In this document: positions 30,896 through 41,300 of the stretch, piece after piece
Numbering within the stretch: the first letter of the stretch is position 1
Layout of the letters: each line of letters begins with the position of its first letter
Assembly (NCBI GenBank): GCA_028285485.1
Contig: JANQPC010000100.1
Coordinates: 62,001-126,000 of the forward strand
Direction: 5' to 3'
Length of the DNA stretch: 64,000 nt
Source of the DNA: Paracoccaceae bacterium
GTDB taxonomy: Bacteria > Pseudomonadota > Alphaproteobacteria > Rhodobacterales > Rhodobacteraceae
Notes under the pieces: generated by a model
The model's input: the letters and a program-made list of their open reading frames with translations, nothing else
The model's database searches: none
What the model was told of the DNA's origin: nothing
Program-made: the position numbers and the translations under genes

Positions 30896-31878
30896 GCAGG
30901 CTCCAGGGCTTTCTTGATGCGCGCGCGGGTGTCTTCGCAGCAGAACGCGGCATCGGCGGCGGTGGCGTTGAGGGCGGCGAAATCGGGTTCTTCCCAGCCG
31001 AAGGCATCGGCAAGGCGGTCAAACTCATGGGCCATGGTGGTATGAAAGAAGGGCGGATCGTCGGTGGAGACGGTGACGCGCACGCCCGCATCTCGGAGCG
31101 CGGCGATCGGATGGTCGCGCCACGCAGGGAAAACGCCAAGCGCGATGTTCGATCCCGGGCAGACTTCGAGCACCGTGCCCGTTTCTGCCAGATGCGCCAT
31201 CAGGCGCGGGTCTTGCGCAGCATGCACCCCGTGGCCGATACGCTCCACCCGCAGGTGATCGAGCGCGCGGCGCACTTCCTCCGGCCCGCACCACTCGCCC
31301 GCATGGGCGGTCAGGCGCAGCTCAGCTTCGCGGGCCATATCAAAGCTCCAGGCATAGTCCTTGAGCGCGCCCACGCTTTCATCCCCGGCAATCCCGAAGC
31401 CAACGATCCACTCCCCCGCCGTTTCGGCTGCGCAGAGAGCCGTTTCGCGCGCCTTCTCCGGCCCGAAATGGCGGATGCAGGTAATGATGCCGCGGAGCAG
31501 GATGCCGCTATCGCGTTCCGCCTCTGCCGCCGCCTCGCGGATTGCGGCGAGGTATTCGCGCCACGCGGCTACATCCCGCCCGCCGCAGAAATCCGGTGAG
31601 AGGAACGTTTCCGAATAGATCACACCCGAGGCAGCGCTTTCCTCAAGCACTGCGCGGGTGAGGCGATAGTAATCCTCCGGCGAGGCAAGCACCGAGGTTG
31701 CCGCTTCGTAGACACGGATGAATTCCCAAAACCCAGAATAGGCGTAGTGGCCCTCGGCATCGAAGATGCGGCTGAGATCAACGCCCTTTTCGGCGGCAAG
31801 CCCGCGGATAAAGGCGGGCGGCGCCGCGCCTTCTAGGTGGAGGTGCAGCTCCACCTTCGGCATCGCGGCCAGGCTCAC
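30892..31878 (-). CDS. add: Adenosine deaminase
   Basis: Converts adenosine and deoxyadenosine to inosine and deoxyinosine. 328 aa with metal site [15 protein letters not shown], the LTAHAGEW Glu/His region, ERIGHGVHA and [12 protein letters not shown] chose GTG 31878 because it overlaps the deoB stop as GTGA and gives the usual [13 protein letters not shown]-terminus; ATG 31863 is the alternative. The zinc ligands and catalytic Glu are in place. It sits between phosphopentomutase and upp. Confidence 0.95.
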   Translation of the reverse strand: MSLAAMPKVELHLHLEGAAPPAFIRGLAAEKGVDLSRIFDAEGHYAYSGFWEFIRVYEAATSVLASPEDYYRLTRAVLEESAASGVIYSETFLSPDFCGGRDVAAWREYLAAIREAAAEAERDSGILLRGIITCIRHFGPEKARETALCAAETAGEWIVGFGIAGDESVGALKDYAWSFDMAREAELRLTAHAGEWCGPEEVRRALDHLRVERIGHGVHAAQDPRLMAHLAETGTVLEVCPGSNIALGVFPAWRDHPIAALRDAGVRVTVSTDDPPFFHTTMAHEFDRLADAFGWEEPDFAALNATAADAAFCCEDTRARIKKALEPA

Positions 31879-33083
31879 AACACGTTCCGCCCTGACCCGC
31901 GGGCCGGAACGCCCAGATGCGCCGCAAGCGTTGCCCCCACATCGGCGAAGGCGATCTGCCCGATGTCGCGCACCCCGGCCCCGGCGGCCACCACGGGTAC
32001 GCGTTCGCGAGTATGATCGGTTCCGGCCCAGGTGGGATCGTTGCCATGATCGGCCGTGAAAAGCATCAGATCGCCGTCGCGCAGATGGGCCAGAAGGCGG
32101 GGCACCTGCGCATCGAACCACTCCAGCGCCCGGGCGTAGCCGGCGATATCGCGGCGATGGCCAAAGAGGCTATCGAACTCCACGAAATTGGCGAAGGTCA
32201 GCCCGCCATCCGGCCCGGTTTCCGCAAATCCCACCAGCGCTTCCATCAGATCGCGATCCGGCCCCTTCACCACCGCATCGATACCGCGCATCGAAAAGAT
32301 ATCGCCAATCTTGCCGACGGCCTGAACGGGGCGGCCCGCGTCCTGCACCCAGTTGCAAAGCGTCGGCGCCGGCGGATCAATCGCATAATCGTGGCGATTG
32401 GCCGTGCGTTCAAAGGCGCCGGGCGCGCCTATGAAGGGCCGCGCGATCACACGGCCGATCTTCATGGCATGAAGCGTGGGGGCGAGCGCTTCGCACAGCG
32501 CCAGCAGGCGGTCGAGCCCGAAATGATCTTCATGGGCCGCGATCTGGAACACGCTATCGACGGAGGTGTAGCAGATGGGCCAGCCGGTCTCGATATGGCG
32601 CGCGCCCTCCGCCTCGATCACAACGGTGCCCGAAGCGTGGCGGTTGCCGAGAATGCCCTCGGTGCCCGCGATGCGGCAAACCTCGGCGGTGAGGTCTTCG
32701 GGGAAGGCAGGCTCGGTTTTCGGGAAATAGTGCCAGTCCCACGGCACCGGCACGCCCGCGAGTTCCCAATGCCCCGAAGGCGTATCCTTTCCGCGCGAGA
32801 TCTCGGTGGCCGCGCCCCAAAGGCCCCGGGGCGTGGCATCCAGGCCCGGCGCCTCTGTTCCGGAAGCCAGCCGCACCGCCGCTCCAAGCCCGAGCGCATC
32901 AAGATGCGGCATCTTCAGCGGCCCGCTTCGGCCCTCTTCCGCCTGCCCCGCCGCGCAGGCTTCGGCGATATGGGCGAGCGTGTTGGCGCCCGTATCGGGC
33001 ACATCGCCATTGAAATACTGATCGGCATCGGGCGCGCCGCCGCAGCCAACAGAATCCATCACGATCAGAAACGCCCGGCTCAC
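31875..33083 (-). CDS. deoB: Phosphopentomutase
   Basis: Interconverts (deoxy)ribose-1-phosphate and (deoxy)ribose-5-phosphate, moving nucleoside sugars into central metabolism. 402 aa of alkaline phosphatase fold: N-terminal FLIVMDSVGCGGAPDA and TGANTLAHIAEA (metal and phospho-acceptor Thr), and LMLFTADHGNDPTW near the C-terminus. It starts with GTG 33083, overlapping the deoA stop in GTGA, and ends by overlapping add. It uses the product of the neighbouring thymidine phosphorylase. Confidence 0.96.
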   Translation of the reverse strand: MSRAFLIVMDSVGCGGAPDADQYFNGDVPDTGANTLAHIAEACAAGQAEEGRSGPLKMPHLDALGLGAAVRLASGTEAPGLDATPRGLWGAATEISRGKDTPSGHWELAGVPVPWDWHYFPKTEPAFPEDLTAEVCRIAGTEGILGNRHASGTVVIEAEGARHIETGWPICYTSVDSVFQIAAHEDHFGLDRLLALCEALAPTLHAMKIGRVIARPFIGAPGAFERTANRHDYAIDPPAPTLCNWVQDAGRPVQAVGKIGDIFSMRGIDAVVKGPDRDLMEALVGFAETGPDGGLTFANFVEFDSLFGHRRDIAGYARALEWFDAQVPRLLAHLRDGDLMLFTADHGNDPTWAGTDHTRERVPVVAAGAGVRDIGQIAFADVGATLAAHLGVPARGSGRNVL

Positions 33084-34384
33084 GGCGCCACTCGCCCGTG
33101 AATGAGGGCGGGTTCCGCGGCCTCTGCGCCAAGGGTGATTGCCGCCAGCGCGGCGGCTTCCGCCACATCTGCGGCGGCCTCATCGGCGGCATGTACGCGC
33201 AAAAGCGGATCGCCTGCCTCAACGCGCGCGCCGATCCGCTGCACATTGTCAAACCCAACCGAGGGGTCAATCGGATCGCCCCCTTTCATGCGCCCGCCAC
33301 CTAGGCGCACCACGGCCATCCCAAGCGCGCGGCCATCGATGGCGGCGATCACGCCCTCGCGCGGCGCGGCGATATCGCGGATCACCGGCGCGGTGGCGAG
33401 ATGCCCGGGCGCATCCATCAGATCGCCAGGCCCGCCCTGTGCCGCAACCATGCGCTGGAACCGCTCTGCCGCGCGGCCATCGGCCAGGATCGCGCGGGCT
33501 GTTTCCGCCCCCTCCTCCGCGCTGCCCGCCAGCCCAGCAAGGGCCAAGACGCTTCCACAAAGCGCAACCGTCACATCGGCCAGGGCTGCATAGCCCGGGG
33601 CGCCTTTCAGCGCCTGGATCACGGCAGCAACCTCGAGCGCATTGCCAAGCGCCGGGGCCAGGGGCTGGTTCATATCCGTCAAAAGCGCCTCGGTGCGGCA
33701 GCCCGCACCATTCGCGGTGGAAACAAGCGATTGGGCCAGCGCGCCAGCCGCCTCCGCCGTTTCCATAAACGCACCCGAACCAAGCTTGACATCCAGCACC
33801 AAGACCTCAAGCCCCGCCGCGAGCTTCTTGGAAAGGATCGACGCGGTGATAAGATCGATGCTTTCGACCGTAGAGGTCACATCGCGCACTGCATAAAGCC
33901 GCCGGTCAGCGGGGGCGAGATCGCCGCTGGCGGCCACGATCGCGCAGCCGGTCTCGCCCACAATGCGGCGAAAGCCCTCCTCCCCCTGCTCCACATCCAA
34001 GCCCGGGATCGCTTCCAGCTTATCGAGCGTGCCGCCGGTATGCCCCAGCCCCCGGCCCGAGATCATCGGCACATAGGCGCCCGCTTCCGCGAGGATCGGC
34101 GCCAAGAGGAGCGAGGTGCAATCGCCCAGCCCGCCAGTGGAATGCTTGTCCACCACCGGGCCCGGAAGATCCCAGGCCAGCACATCGCCGCTGTCACGCA
34201 TGGCGAGTGTGAGGGCAACGCGTTCCTCCGCCCTGATCCCGTTGAGGCAGGTGGCCATGGCAAAGGCGCCCGCCTGCGCATCGCTCACCGCGCCCGAGGC
34301 GAGGCCGCTGGCGAACCATTGCAGCTCCGCCTCGGAAAGCGGCGCGCGTTCCCGCACCTTGTAGAGGATGCCGCGCGCGTCCAA
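33080..34384 (-). CDS. deoA: Thymidine phosphorylase
   Basis: Phosphorolyses thymidine to thymine and deoxyribose-1-phosphate. About 434 aa with VDKHSTGGLGDCTSLLLAPILA (phosphate/glycosyl site) and LDVKLGSGAFM. The only start giving the family N-terminus (DARGILYKVRE) is TTG 34384, 4 bp after the cdd stop and behind a G-rich stretch. The frame is open upstream, but that sequence is cdd antiparallel reading in another frame. It overlaps deoB at the 3' end. Confidence 0.94.
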   Translation of the reverse strand: MDARGILYKVRERAPLSEAELQWFASGLASGAVSDAQAGAFAMATCLNGIRAEERVALTLAMRDSGDVLAWDLPGPVVDKHSTGGLGDCTSLLLAPILAEAGAYVPMISGRGLGHTGGTLDKLEAIPGLDVEQGEEGFRRIVGETGCAIVAASGDLAPADRRLYAVRDVTSTVESIDLITASILSKKLAAGLEVLVLDVKLGSGAFMETAEAAGALAQSLVSTANGAGCRTEALLTDMNQPLAPALGNALEVAAVIQALKGAPGYAALADVTVALCGSVLALAGLAGSAEEGAETARAILADGRAAERFQRMVAAQGGPGDLMDAPGHLATAPVIRDIAAPREGVIAAIDGRALGMAVVRLGGGRMKGGDPIDPSVGFDNVQRIGARVEAGDPLLRVHAADEAAADVAEAAALAAITLGAEAAEPALIHGRVAP

Positions 34385-34388
34385 CCCG

Positions 34389-34781
34389 CTAGCCCCCCGC
34401 CATGTGGCTACTGCCGAAGGCGCCCGGCAAAAGCTCTGCAACGGTGGTAACAAGCGTCGCCCCGCCCGTGGTGGCGAGCGTGACAGGCACATCGCCCGCC
34501 GCAAATTCCGCCAGCTTCTGGCGGCACCCGCCGCACGGGGGCACCGGCGTGGGGCTGTCTGCAATCACCGCGACTTCCTCGATTTCAAGGTCTCCGGCGG
34601 CCACCATCGCCGCGATGGCCCCTGCTTCCGCGCAGGTGCCTTCAGGGAAGGCCACGTTCTCAACATTGCAGCCCAGGTAGATTTTGCCGGAAGTTGCGCG
34701 GATTGCCGCGCCGACTTTGAAGTTGGAATAAGGCGCGTGGGCGTTTTCACGCACGGCCCGCGCATCGTCGAGTAGTGCCAT
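34389..34781 (-). CDS. cdd: Cytidine deaminase
   Basis: Deaminates cytidine and deoxycytidine to uridine and deoxyuridine. 130 aa, homotetrameric short type, with zinc motif NVAFPEGTCAEAGAI (Cys and catalytic Glu) and PPCGGCRQKLAEF (two zinc Cys). ATG 34781 follows AAAGGAC. It is the first gene of the nucleoside salvage operon, 53 bp downstream of hisG. An imperfect GC stem in that gap (about 34810-34832) lacks a T run, so partial read-through from the his operon is possible. Confidence 0.96.
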   Translation of the reverse strand: MALLDDARAVRENAHAPYSNFKVGAAIRATSGKIYLGCNVENVAFPEGTCAEAGAIAAMVAAGDLEIEEVAVIADSPTPVPPCGGCRQKLAEFAAGDVPVTLATTGGATLVTTVAELLPGAFGSSHMAGG

Positions 34782-34834
34782 TGGGTCAGTCCTTTCCCCC
34801 AATGTGCGCCCGGTGGAAGAGCCGGCGCAAGGGG

Positions 34835-35530
34835 CTATTCGTCAAGCTCAAGCCGGGCAAGCAGGGCCGCAAGGCTCTGCCGCTCGGCATCGGCCCACCC
34901 TGCGGTACGGGATTTAAAGAGCGTGGCCTGGCTGCGCAGCACCACGCCATCGGCGAGGGGCTTGAGGTGATTGGCACGCAGCGTATCACCAGTAGAGGTG
35001 ATATCGGCAATCGCCTCGGCGGTGAGGTTCCGCACCGTGCCTTCGGTGGCGCCCTGGCTATCGACAAGCCGGTAATCGGCCACGCCCTCGGCGCGCAGAA
35101 ACTCCCGCACCAGCCGGTGATACTTCGTGGCGATGCGCAGGCGGTGGCCATGGGTTTGGCGGAAGGCGGCGGCAGCGGCATCGAGATCATGCACCGTATC
35201 CACATCCGCCCAGAACATCGGCACGGCAATCACGAGATCGGCCTCGCCAAAGCCAAGGGGTGCGATCTCACACACCCGCGCTTCCCAGTTCGGCACCTTG
35301 TCGCGCACCACATCCTGGCCGGTAACGCCCAGATGAATACGCCCCGCCGCCAGTTCGCGCGGGATCTCTCCGGCGGAAAGAAGAACGGGCGCGATCCCGG
35401 CCAGATCGCTTTCGGCGCGGTATTCTCGGCCCGATCCCGCAAGCCGCATCGGAACGCCACGGGCCGTGAACCACTCAAAGGTCTTGTCCATCAACCGCCC
35501 TTTGGACGGCAGGCCGATCTTCAGCGTCAT
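34835..35530 (-). CDS. hisG: ATP phosphoribosyltransferase, short form (HisG)
   Basis: First enzyme of histidine biosynthesis, joining ATP and PRPP. At 231 aa it is the short form that lacks the C-terminal regulatory domain and needs HisZ. Motifs are KIGLPSKGRLMDKT at the start and the PRPP loop around LVDSQGATEGTVRNL. ATG 35530 overlaps the hisZ stop by 4 bp. The HisZ gene directly upstream confirms the hetero-octameric short-form system. Confidence 0.95.
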   Translation of the reverse strand: MTLKIGLPSKGRLMDKTFEWFTARGVPMRLAGSGREYRAESDLAGIAPVLLSAGEIPRELAAGRIHLGVTGQDVVRDKVPNWEARVCEIAPLGFGEADLVIAVPMFWADVDTVHDLDAAAAAFRQTHGHRLRIATKYHRLVREFLRAEGVADYRLVDSQGATEGTVRNLTAEAIADITSTGDTLRANHLKPLADGVVLRSQATLFKSRTAGWADAERQSLAALLARLELDE

Positions 35531-36576
35531 GGCGCAAGTCCCAGTTCCACAAGAAGGCCGGGGCGGATCACCCCGCCAACCGCGGGCGCCTCGCCGCCAA
35601 GCGCGCGGGTCAGCGCATCGTAGCGCCCGCCGGAGGCGACGGCGGGCAGATCCGGCCGGCCCGGGGCGATGAAACCGAAGACGAAGCCATCATAGTATTC
35701 CATCGATGTGCGCCCGTAGCTTGCCTCGAACGGCAGCGCCTCGGCATCGATGTTCCGGGCCGCCAGCGCATCGAGCCGCGCCGCCATGCGGGTGACGGCG
35801 GGTTGGATCGCCGGCATATCCACCGCAAGGTCGCGAAGCTGAGACAGCGCATTGGCCGAGGTTTCGCGGAGCGACAGCAGGGCATCCATCATCTCGGCCT
35901 CGGATTTTGAAAGCGGGGGCGCCGCCCGCTCCTCTTCCAGCCGGGTAAGCCGCGCCGCCACTTCTTCGCGGGATCGCAAGCCGATCTCGGGCGCATCGGA
36001 TGGCGAAGGCGCGGCGGGCGGGAGCTGTTTTGAGAAGCGATCCAGCAACGCGCGGAACCTGCGCGGGCGCCAGAGGTGGCGAAGAAGGGCCGCGCGGCGG
36101 GCCTCTGTTACCCCCAGCCCGCCAATGGCCGCCGTCAAAAGACTGATATCGCCCGTGGCAACATCGAGCGCCGCGGGCGCCAGCATCACATGAAATCGCG
36201 CAAAAAGATCAGCATCGGCGCTGACCGCATCAGGGGCGCCGATCAACTCGTAGCCAACCTGAATGTACTCGGCAGGCCGCTCCACCCCATCGGGCGGCTG
36301 GCGGAACACGGTGCCCGAATAGGTGTATGCGCAGGGGCCGCCGAGCCCCGCCAGATGATGCCGCGCCACCGGCACGGTGAAATCGGGCCGGAGCATCATT
36401 TCGCCACGCAGCGGATCCTGCGTAACAAAGGCGCGGCCGCGAATGTCTTCCCCGTAAAGATCAAGCAGAATGTCGGCAGGTTGCAGAATATCCGTTTCCA
36501 CCCGCGCCGCGCCTGCGGCCTCGAAGGCCGCGCCAAGCCGCGCGGCTTCGCCCAGAACGGCGGCAGAAGCCGTCAT
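35527..36576 (-). CDS. hisZ: ATP phosphoribosyltransferase regulatory subunit HisZ
   Basis: 349-aa HisRS-like paralogue without aminoacylation function, required for activity and histidine feedback of short HisG. Class II motif remnants include [27 protein letters not shown] and [18 protein letters not shown] 36576 overlaps the hisS stop by 4 bp. It is more divergent from standard HisRS than the true HisS upstream, as expected for the regulatory role. Confidence 0.94.
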   Translation of the reverse strand: MTASAAVLGEAARLGAAFEAAGAARVETDILQPADILLDLYGEDIRGRAFVTQDPLRGEMMLRPDFTVPVARHHLAGLGGPCAYTYSGTVFRQPPDGVERPAEYIQVGYELIGAPDAVSADADLFARFHVMLAPAALDVATGDISLLTAAIGGLGVTEARRAALLRHLWRPRRFRALLDRFSKQLPPAAPSPSDAPEIGLRSREEVAARLTRLEEERAAPPLSKSEAEMMDALLSLRETSANALSQLRDLAVDMPAIQPAVTRMAARLDALAARNIDAEALPFEASYGRTSMEYYDGFVFGFIAPGRPDLPAVASGGRYDALTRALGGEAPAVGGVIRPGLLVELGLAP

Positions 36577-38063
36577 CGGCCCTGGCCGAGAAGGCGCTTC
36601 ACTTCGGCCACAACATCGGCGCGCGGGGCCTCGAATTGCGCGGGCTGCGCCTTCCATTCCTCGTGGCTCGCGCTCTCGGCGATCTTGGCGCCAAGCACGA
36701 GATCCTTGATCTGCACCACCCCGCGCGCCTTCTCATCTTCGCCTTCGATGATGGCGACGGGGCTCTGCCGCTTATCGGCATATTTGAGCTGGTTGCCGAA
36801 ATTCTTTGGGTTACCGAGGTAGACCTCGGCGCGGATACCGGCGCCCCGAAGCTCGGCCGCCAGCGCCTGATACTCCGCCATCCGATCCCGATCCATCACG
36901 GTCACCACAACGGGGCCCTCTGCCGCGCCGCCGATCCGGCCCTTGGCGCGCAGTGCGGCCAGAAGGCGATCCACGCCGATGGAGATACCGGTGGCTGGCA
37001 CTTCCTGCCCGGTAAAGCGCTTGACCAGATCGTCATAGCGCCCGCCGCCCGCCACCGATCCGAACTGCCGCGGGCGGCCCTTCTCATCGCTGATTTCGAA
37101 GGTGAGTTCGGCTTCATAGACGGGGCCGGTGTAGTAGCCGAGGCCGCGAACGACCGAGGGGTCAATCACGATGCGGTCTTCGCCGAGGCCCTGTGCGCCC
37201 AAAAGCTCGGCAATGGCGCTGAGTTCGCTCACGCTGTTTTGGCCGTTTTCCGAGCCCGAAACGAGCGTTTCCAGCGCCTTGAGCGTTGCCGCACCGTCTG
37301 TCCTCTTTGCCTCGGTAAAGGCCATGATGATCCCGGCCTGCTCATCGCCCAGCTTCGCACCCTCGGTGTAGTCACCGCTCTCATCCTTGCGGCCGGGGCC
37401 GAGGAGCGCGCGCACGCCCTCCGGCCCCAGGCGATCGAGCTTGTCGATGGCGCGCAGCACGATGCCGCGCTCGGTGGCAAAACGGTCCGGATCGGTGGGA
37501 TCGAGGATGCCAGCCACCTCCATCACCCCATTCAGAACCTTGCGGTTGTTCACCCGCACCACGTAATCGCCGCGCGGGATGCCCACGGCCTCAAGCGCCT
37601 CGGCCAGCATCGCGCAGATTTCGGCATCCGCCGCCATGCTGGCAGAGCCGACCGTATCGGCATCGCATTGATAGAATTGCCGAAAACGGCCCGGCCCGGG
37701 CTTTTCGTTGCGCCAGACAGGGCCCATGGCGTAGCGGCGATAGGGCGTGGGCAGATCGTTGCGAAACTGGGCGTAAACGCGGGCCAGAGGCGCGGTCAGA
37801 TCATAGCGCAGCGCCAGCCAGGTTTCGTCTTCCTCCCAGGCGAACACCCCCTCGTTGGGCCGGTCCACATCCGGAAGGAACTTGCCGAGCGCCTCAACCG
37901 TTTCCACCCCGGAGCTTTCAAGCGGATCGAAGCCGTAGCGGCGGTAGACCTCCGCGATCGTTTCCAGCATCGCCTGGCGTTCGGTAACCTCGGCCCCGAA
38001 GTAATCCCGAAATCCCTTCGGCGGCTCCGCCTTGGGGCGGGGGGTTTTCTTCGGTTTGGCCAT
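36573..38063 (-). CDS. hisS: Histidyl-tRNA synthetase
   Basis: 496-aa class II synthetase charging tRNA-His. Motif 1 region [10 protein letters not shown], motif 2 with [29 protein letters not shown], the histidine-binding loop [11 protein letters not shown], and motif 3 [15 protein letters not shown] are all present. The N-terminus begins with a Lys/Pro-rich leader ([15 protein letters not shown]). It is the first gene of hisS-hisZ-hisG and is divergent from slyX across 88 bp. Confidence 0.96.
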   Translation of the reverse strand: MAKPKKTPRPKAEPPKGFRDYFGAEVTERQAMLETIAEVYRRYGFDPLESSGVETVEALGKFLPDVDRPNEGVFAWEEDETWLALRYDLTAPLARVYAQFRNDLPTPYRRYAMGPVWRNEKPGPGRFRQFYQCDADTVGSASMAADAEICAMLAEALEAVGIPRGDYVVRVNNRKVLNGVMEVAGILDPTDPDRFATERGIVLRAIDKLDRLGPEGVRALLGPGRKDESGDYTEGAKLGDEQAGIIMAFTEAKRTDGAATLKALETLVSGSENGQNSVSELSAIAELLGAQGLGEDRIVIDPSVVRGLGYYTGPVYEAELTFEISDEKGRPRQFGSVAGGGRYDDLVKRFTGQEVPATGISIGVDRLLAALRAKGRIGGAAEGPVVVTVMDRDRMAEYQALAAELRGAGIRAEVYLGNPKNFGNQLKYADKRQSPVAIIEGEDEKARGVVQIKDLVLGAKIAESASHEEWKAQPAQFEAPRADVVAEVKRLLGQGR

Positions 38064-38151
38064 CGATTGGGCGCCTTATCTGGGATCGCGGCGCGGTCTA
38101 GCCCAGCCCTTCGCCATGGGCAAGCCGCGCGCCCTTCCCTATAAGCTGCCC

Positions 38152-38358
38152 ATGGCCAGTGATGTGACAGCGCTCGAAGAACGCATCGCCCATCTCACCC
38201 GGATGGTGGACGATCTCTCCGATGTCGTCGCCCGCCAGGATGGCGAGATTGCGGACCTGCAACGGCGCGTGGCGATGCTGTTGGAACGCGAGGCGGGGCG
38301 CGAGGCCGCCGAAGGGGCGGCGGTGGTACTGGGCGATGAGCGCCCGCCGCATTACTAG
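38152..38358 (+). CDS. SlyX family protein
   Basis: 68-aa coiled-coil protein (ALEERIAHLTRMVDDLSDVVARQDGEIADLQRRVAMLLE) ending in the family's PPHY. SlyX function is unknown. ATG 38152 gives the typical start; an in-frame ATG at 38116 would add 12 residues. Its TAG stop overlaps the dnaE stop on the other strand in one CTAG (38355-38358). Confidence 0.88.
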   Translation: MASDVTALEERIAHLTRMVDDLSDVVARQDGEIADLQRRVAMLLEREAGREAAEGAAVVLGDERPPHY

Positions 38359-41300
38359 GCGTCTTCCACCATCACCACGCCCGGAAGCGAGCGCAGCGCG
38401 CCCTTGATCTGCGGGTTGACCGGAAAATCATCCCCCAGAGTCACATCCACCTCTCCGGGAAGATCCGGCGCCATCAGGCAAAGCTGGATCGGGCCGCGAC
38501 CGGCAAGCCCGCTTTCGCCCTTCGTACGCTCCAGAAGCGAGGCGACGGTTGGCACCGCGGTATCGTCATCAACAAAGATCCGCAGGCCCATCTGGCCCGC
38601 ATCGGCCACGATCGTATCGATCGGTGCCGCCGCGCGGGCGAGAAGCTTGAGCTGCTCGGCCTCCATCGTGACATCCACCGTCAGAACAACGTTGGTGCCC
38701 GGCTCCAGATGCTCGCGCGCAGCCTCCAGCGTATCGGAGAAAACGGTTACCTCGTAAAAACCGGTGGGATCGGAAAGCTGCACGAAGGCAAAGCGGTTGC
38801 CGCGCGCCGATTTACGCTCCTGCCGCCCTGAAACCGCGCCCGCTATCTTGCCCACGAAGGCGCCCTCGCGGCCTGCCTTCTCGGTAATCTCCGCCAGCGT
38901 CATCACGTTCTTGCGCTTAAGCGGCCCGATGTAATCATCCAGCGGATGGCCGGAGAGGTAGAAGCCAACGCCCACATGCTCTTCCGTCAATCGCTCGTTC
39001 GGCAGCCAGTCATCCACCGGCGAAAGCCGCGGTTCGGGCAGATCGTCGCCGGCCTCGCCGAAAAGCGAGACCTGCGCGGAGCCACGCTGTTCGTGGATCG
39101 CGGCGGAATAGGCGGTGAGCGCATCGAGCGACTGGAACACCCGGCGGCGGTTGCGATCGAGTTCGTCAAACGCGCCGGCGCGGGCCAGCATCTCCAGCGG
39201 CCGTTTGCCGATCCGCTTGAGATCCACGCGGCGCGCGAAATCGAAGAGTGTGACGAACGGCTTTTCGCCCCGCGCCTCGGTAACAAGCCGCATCGCCTCG
39301 ATGCCTACGTTCTTCAGCGCGCCGAGGGCATAGACCAACTTGCCATCGGCCACGCTGAACGTGGCCTCGGAGCGGTTGACGCAAGGCGGAACGATCTCAA
39401 TCTCAAGCCCCCGGCGCACCTCTTCGGCATAGGTGGCAAGCTTGTCGGTAAGATGCAGATCGCAGTTCATGACACCCGCCATGAACTCCACCGGATGGTT
39501 CGCCTTCAGCCACGCGGTTTGGTAGCTGACCACCGCATAGGCGGCGGCGTGGGATTTGTTGAAGCCGTAATTGGCGAACTTCTCCAGAAGGTCGAACACC
39601 TCCTTGGCCTTCGCCGCCTCCACCCCGTTGGCCTTTGCGCCATCCACGAATTTCGGGCGTTCGGCATCCATCGCTTCCTTGATCTTCTTGCCCATGGCGC
39701 GGCGCAGAAGATCGGCGCCGCCAAGCGTATAGCCCGCCATCACCTGGGCGATTTCCATCACCTGTTCCTGGTAAACGATGATGCCTTGGGTTTCCTCAAG
39801 GATGTGGTCGATCAGCGGGTGAATGGATTCGCGTTCCCTGAGCCCGTTCTTCACCTCGCAATACTTCGGGATGTTCTCCATCGGCCCCGGCCGATAAAGG
39901 GCCACGAGCGCCACGATATCTTCGATGCAGGTGGGTTTCATGCGCCGGAGCGCATCCATCATGCCCGAACTTTCCACCTGAAACACCGCCACCGTCTGCG
40001 CACGCGCGTAAAGCTCATAGGATTTGGCGTCATCGAGCGGGATCGCGTTGATATCGATCTCAACGCCTCGCGCGGCGAGCAGATCGAGGGCGTTCTGGAT
40101 CACGGTGAGCGTTTTGAGCCCGAGGAAATCGAACTTCACCAGCCCCGCCTGTTCCACCCATTTCATATTGAACTGGGTGGCGGGCATGTCAGATCTCGGG
40201 TCGCGGTAAAGCGGTACAAGCTCATCAAGTGGCCTATCCCCGATCACAACGCCCGCCGCGTGGGTCGAAGCGTTCCGAAGCAGACCCTCAAGCTTCATCC
40301 CGTATTGCAGAAGCCGGTCGACAACCTCTTCGCTGCGCGCCTCGGCGCGAAGCCGTTCCTCCTGCGCCAGCGCCTGTTCGATGGAAACCGGCTTCACCCC
40401 CTCAACCGGGATCATCTTTGAAAGCCGATCCACCTGCCCATAGGGCATCTGCAGTACCCGGCCCACATCGCGCACGGCGGCTTTTGAGAGCAGCGCGCCG
40501 AAAGTGATGATCTGGCCCACCCGATCGCGGCCATACTTGCCCTGTACATAGGCGATCACCTCCTCACGCCGATCCATGCAGAAATCGATATCGAAATCGG
40601 GCATGGACACGCGTTCGGGGTTTAGAAAGCGCTCGAAAAGCAGCGAATAGCGCAGCGGATCAAGATCGGTGATCGTTAGCGCATAGGCCACCAGGCTGCC
40701 CGCGCCCGATCCGCGGCCCGGGCCCACGGGAATGTTCTCGCGCTTCGCCCATTTGATGAAATCGGCAACAATCAGGAAGTAGCCGGGGAAACCCATCTGT
40801 TCGATGATCCCGAGCTCAAATTCGAGCCGCTCTTCGTATTCGGAAACCTCTGCGGCGTGGGGGATAACGGCGAGCCGCTCCTTCAGCCCCTCGCGGGCCT
40901 GACGCCGGAGTTCCTCCACCTCATCGTCCGCAAACCGGGGCAGGATCGGATCCTGACGCGGCACCGCATAGGCGCAGCGGCGCGCGATCTCCACGGTGTT
41001 TTCAATCGCCTCGGGCAGGTCGGCAAACAGCGCGGCCATCTCGGCCGGCGATTTGAAGTAGTGCTGCGGGGTCAGGCGGCGGCGCGGTTCCTGCTGATCC
41101 ACATAGGCGCCTTCCGCGATACAGATCAGCGCATCGTGCGCCTCATAGATATCGGCGGTGGGAAAGTAGACGTCATTGGTGGCCACGAGAGGCAGATCAT
41201 GGGCATAGGCCAGTTCCACATGCCCACGCTCTGACGCGCGTTCAGCCGCCGCCAGCGCGCCATCCTCGCCCGGGTGGCGCTGAAGCTCCACATAGAGCCT

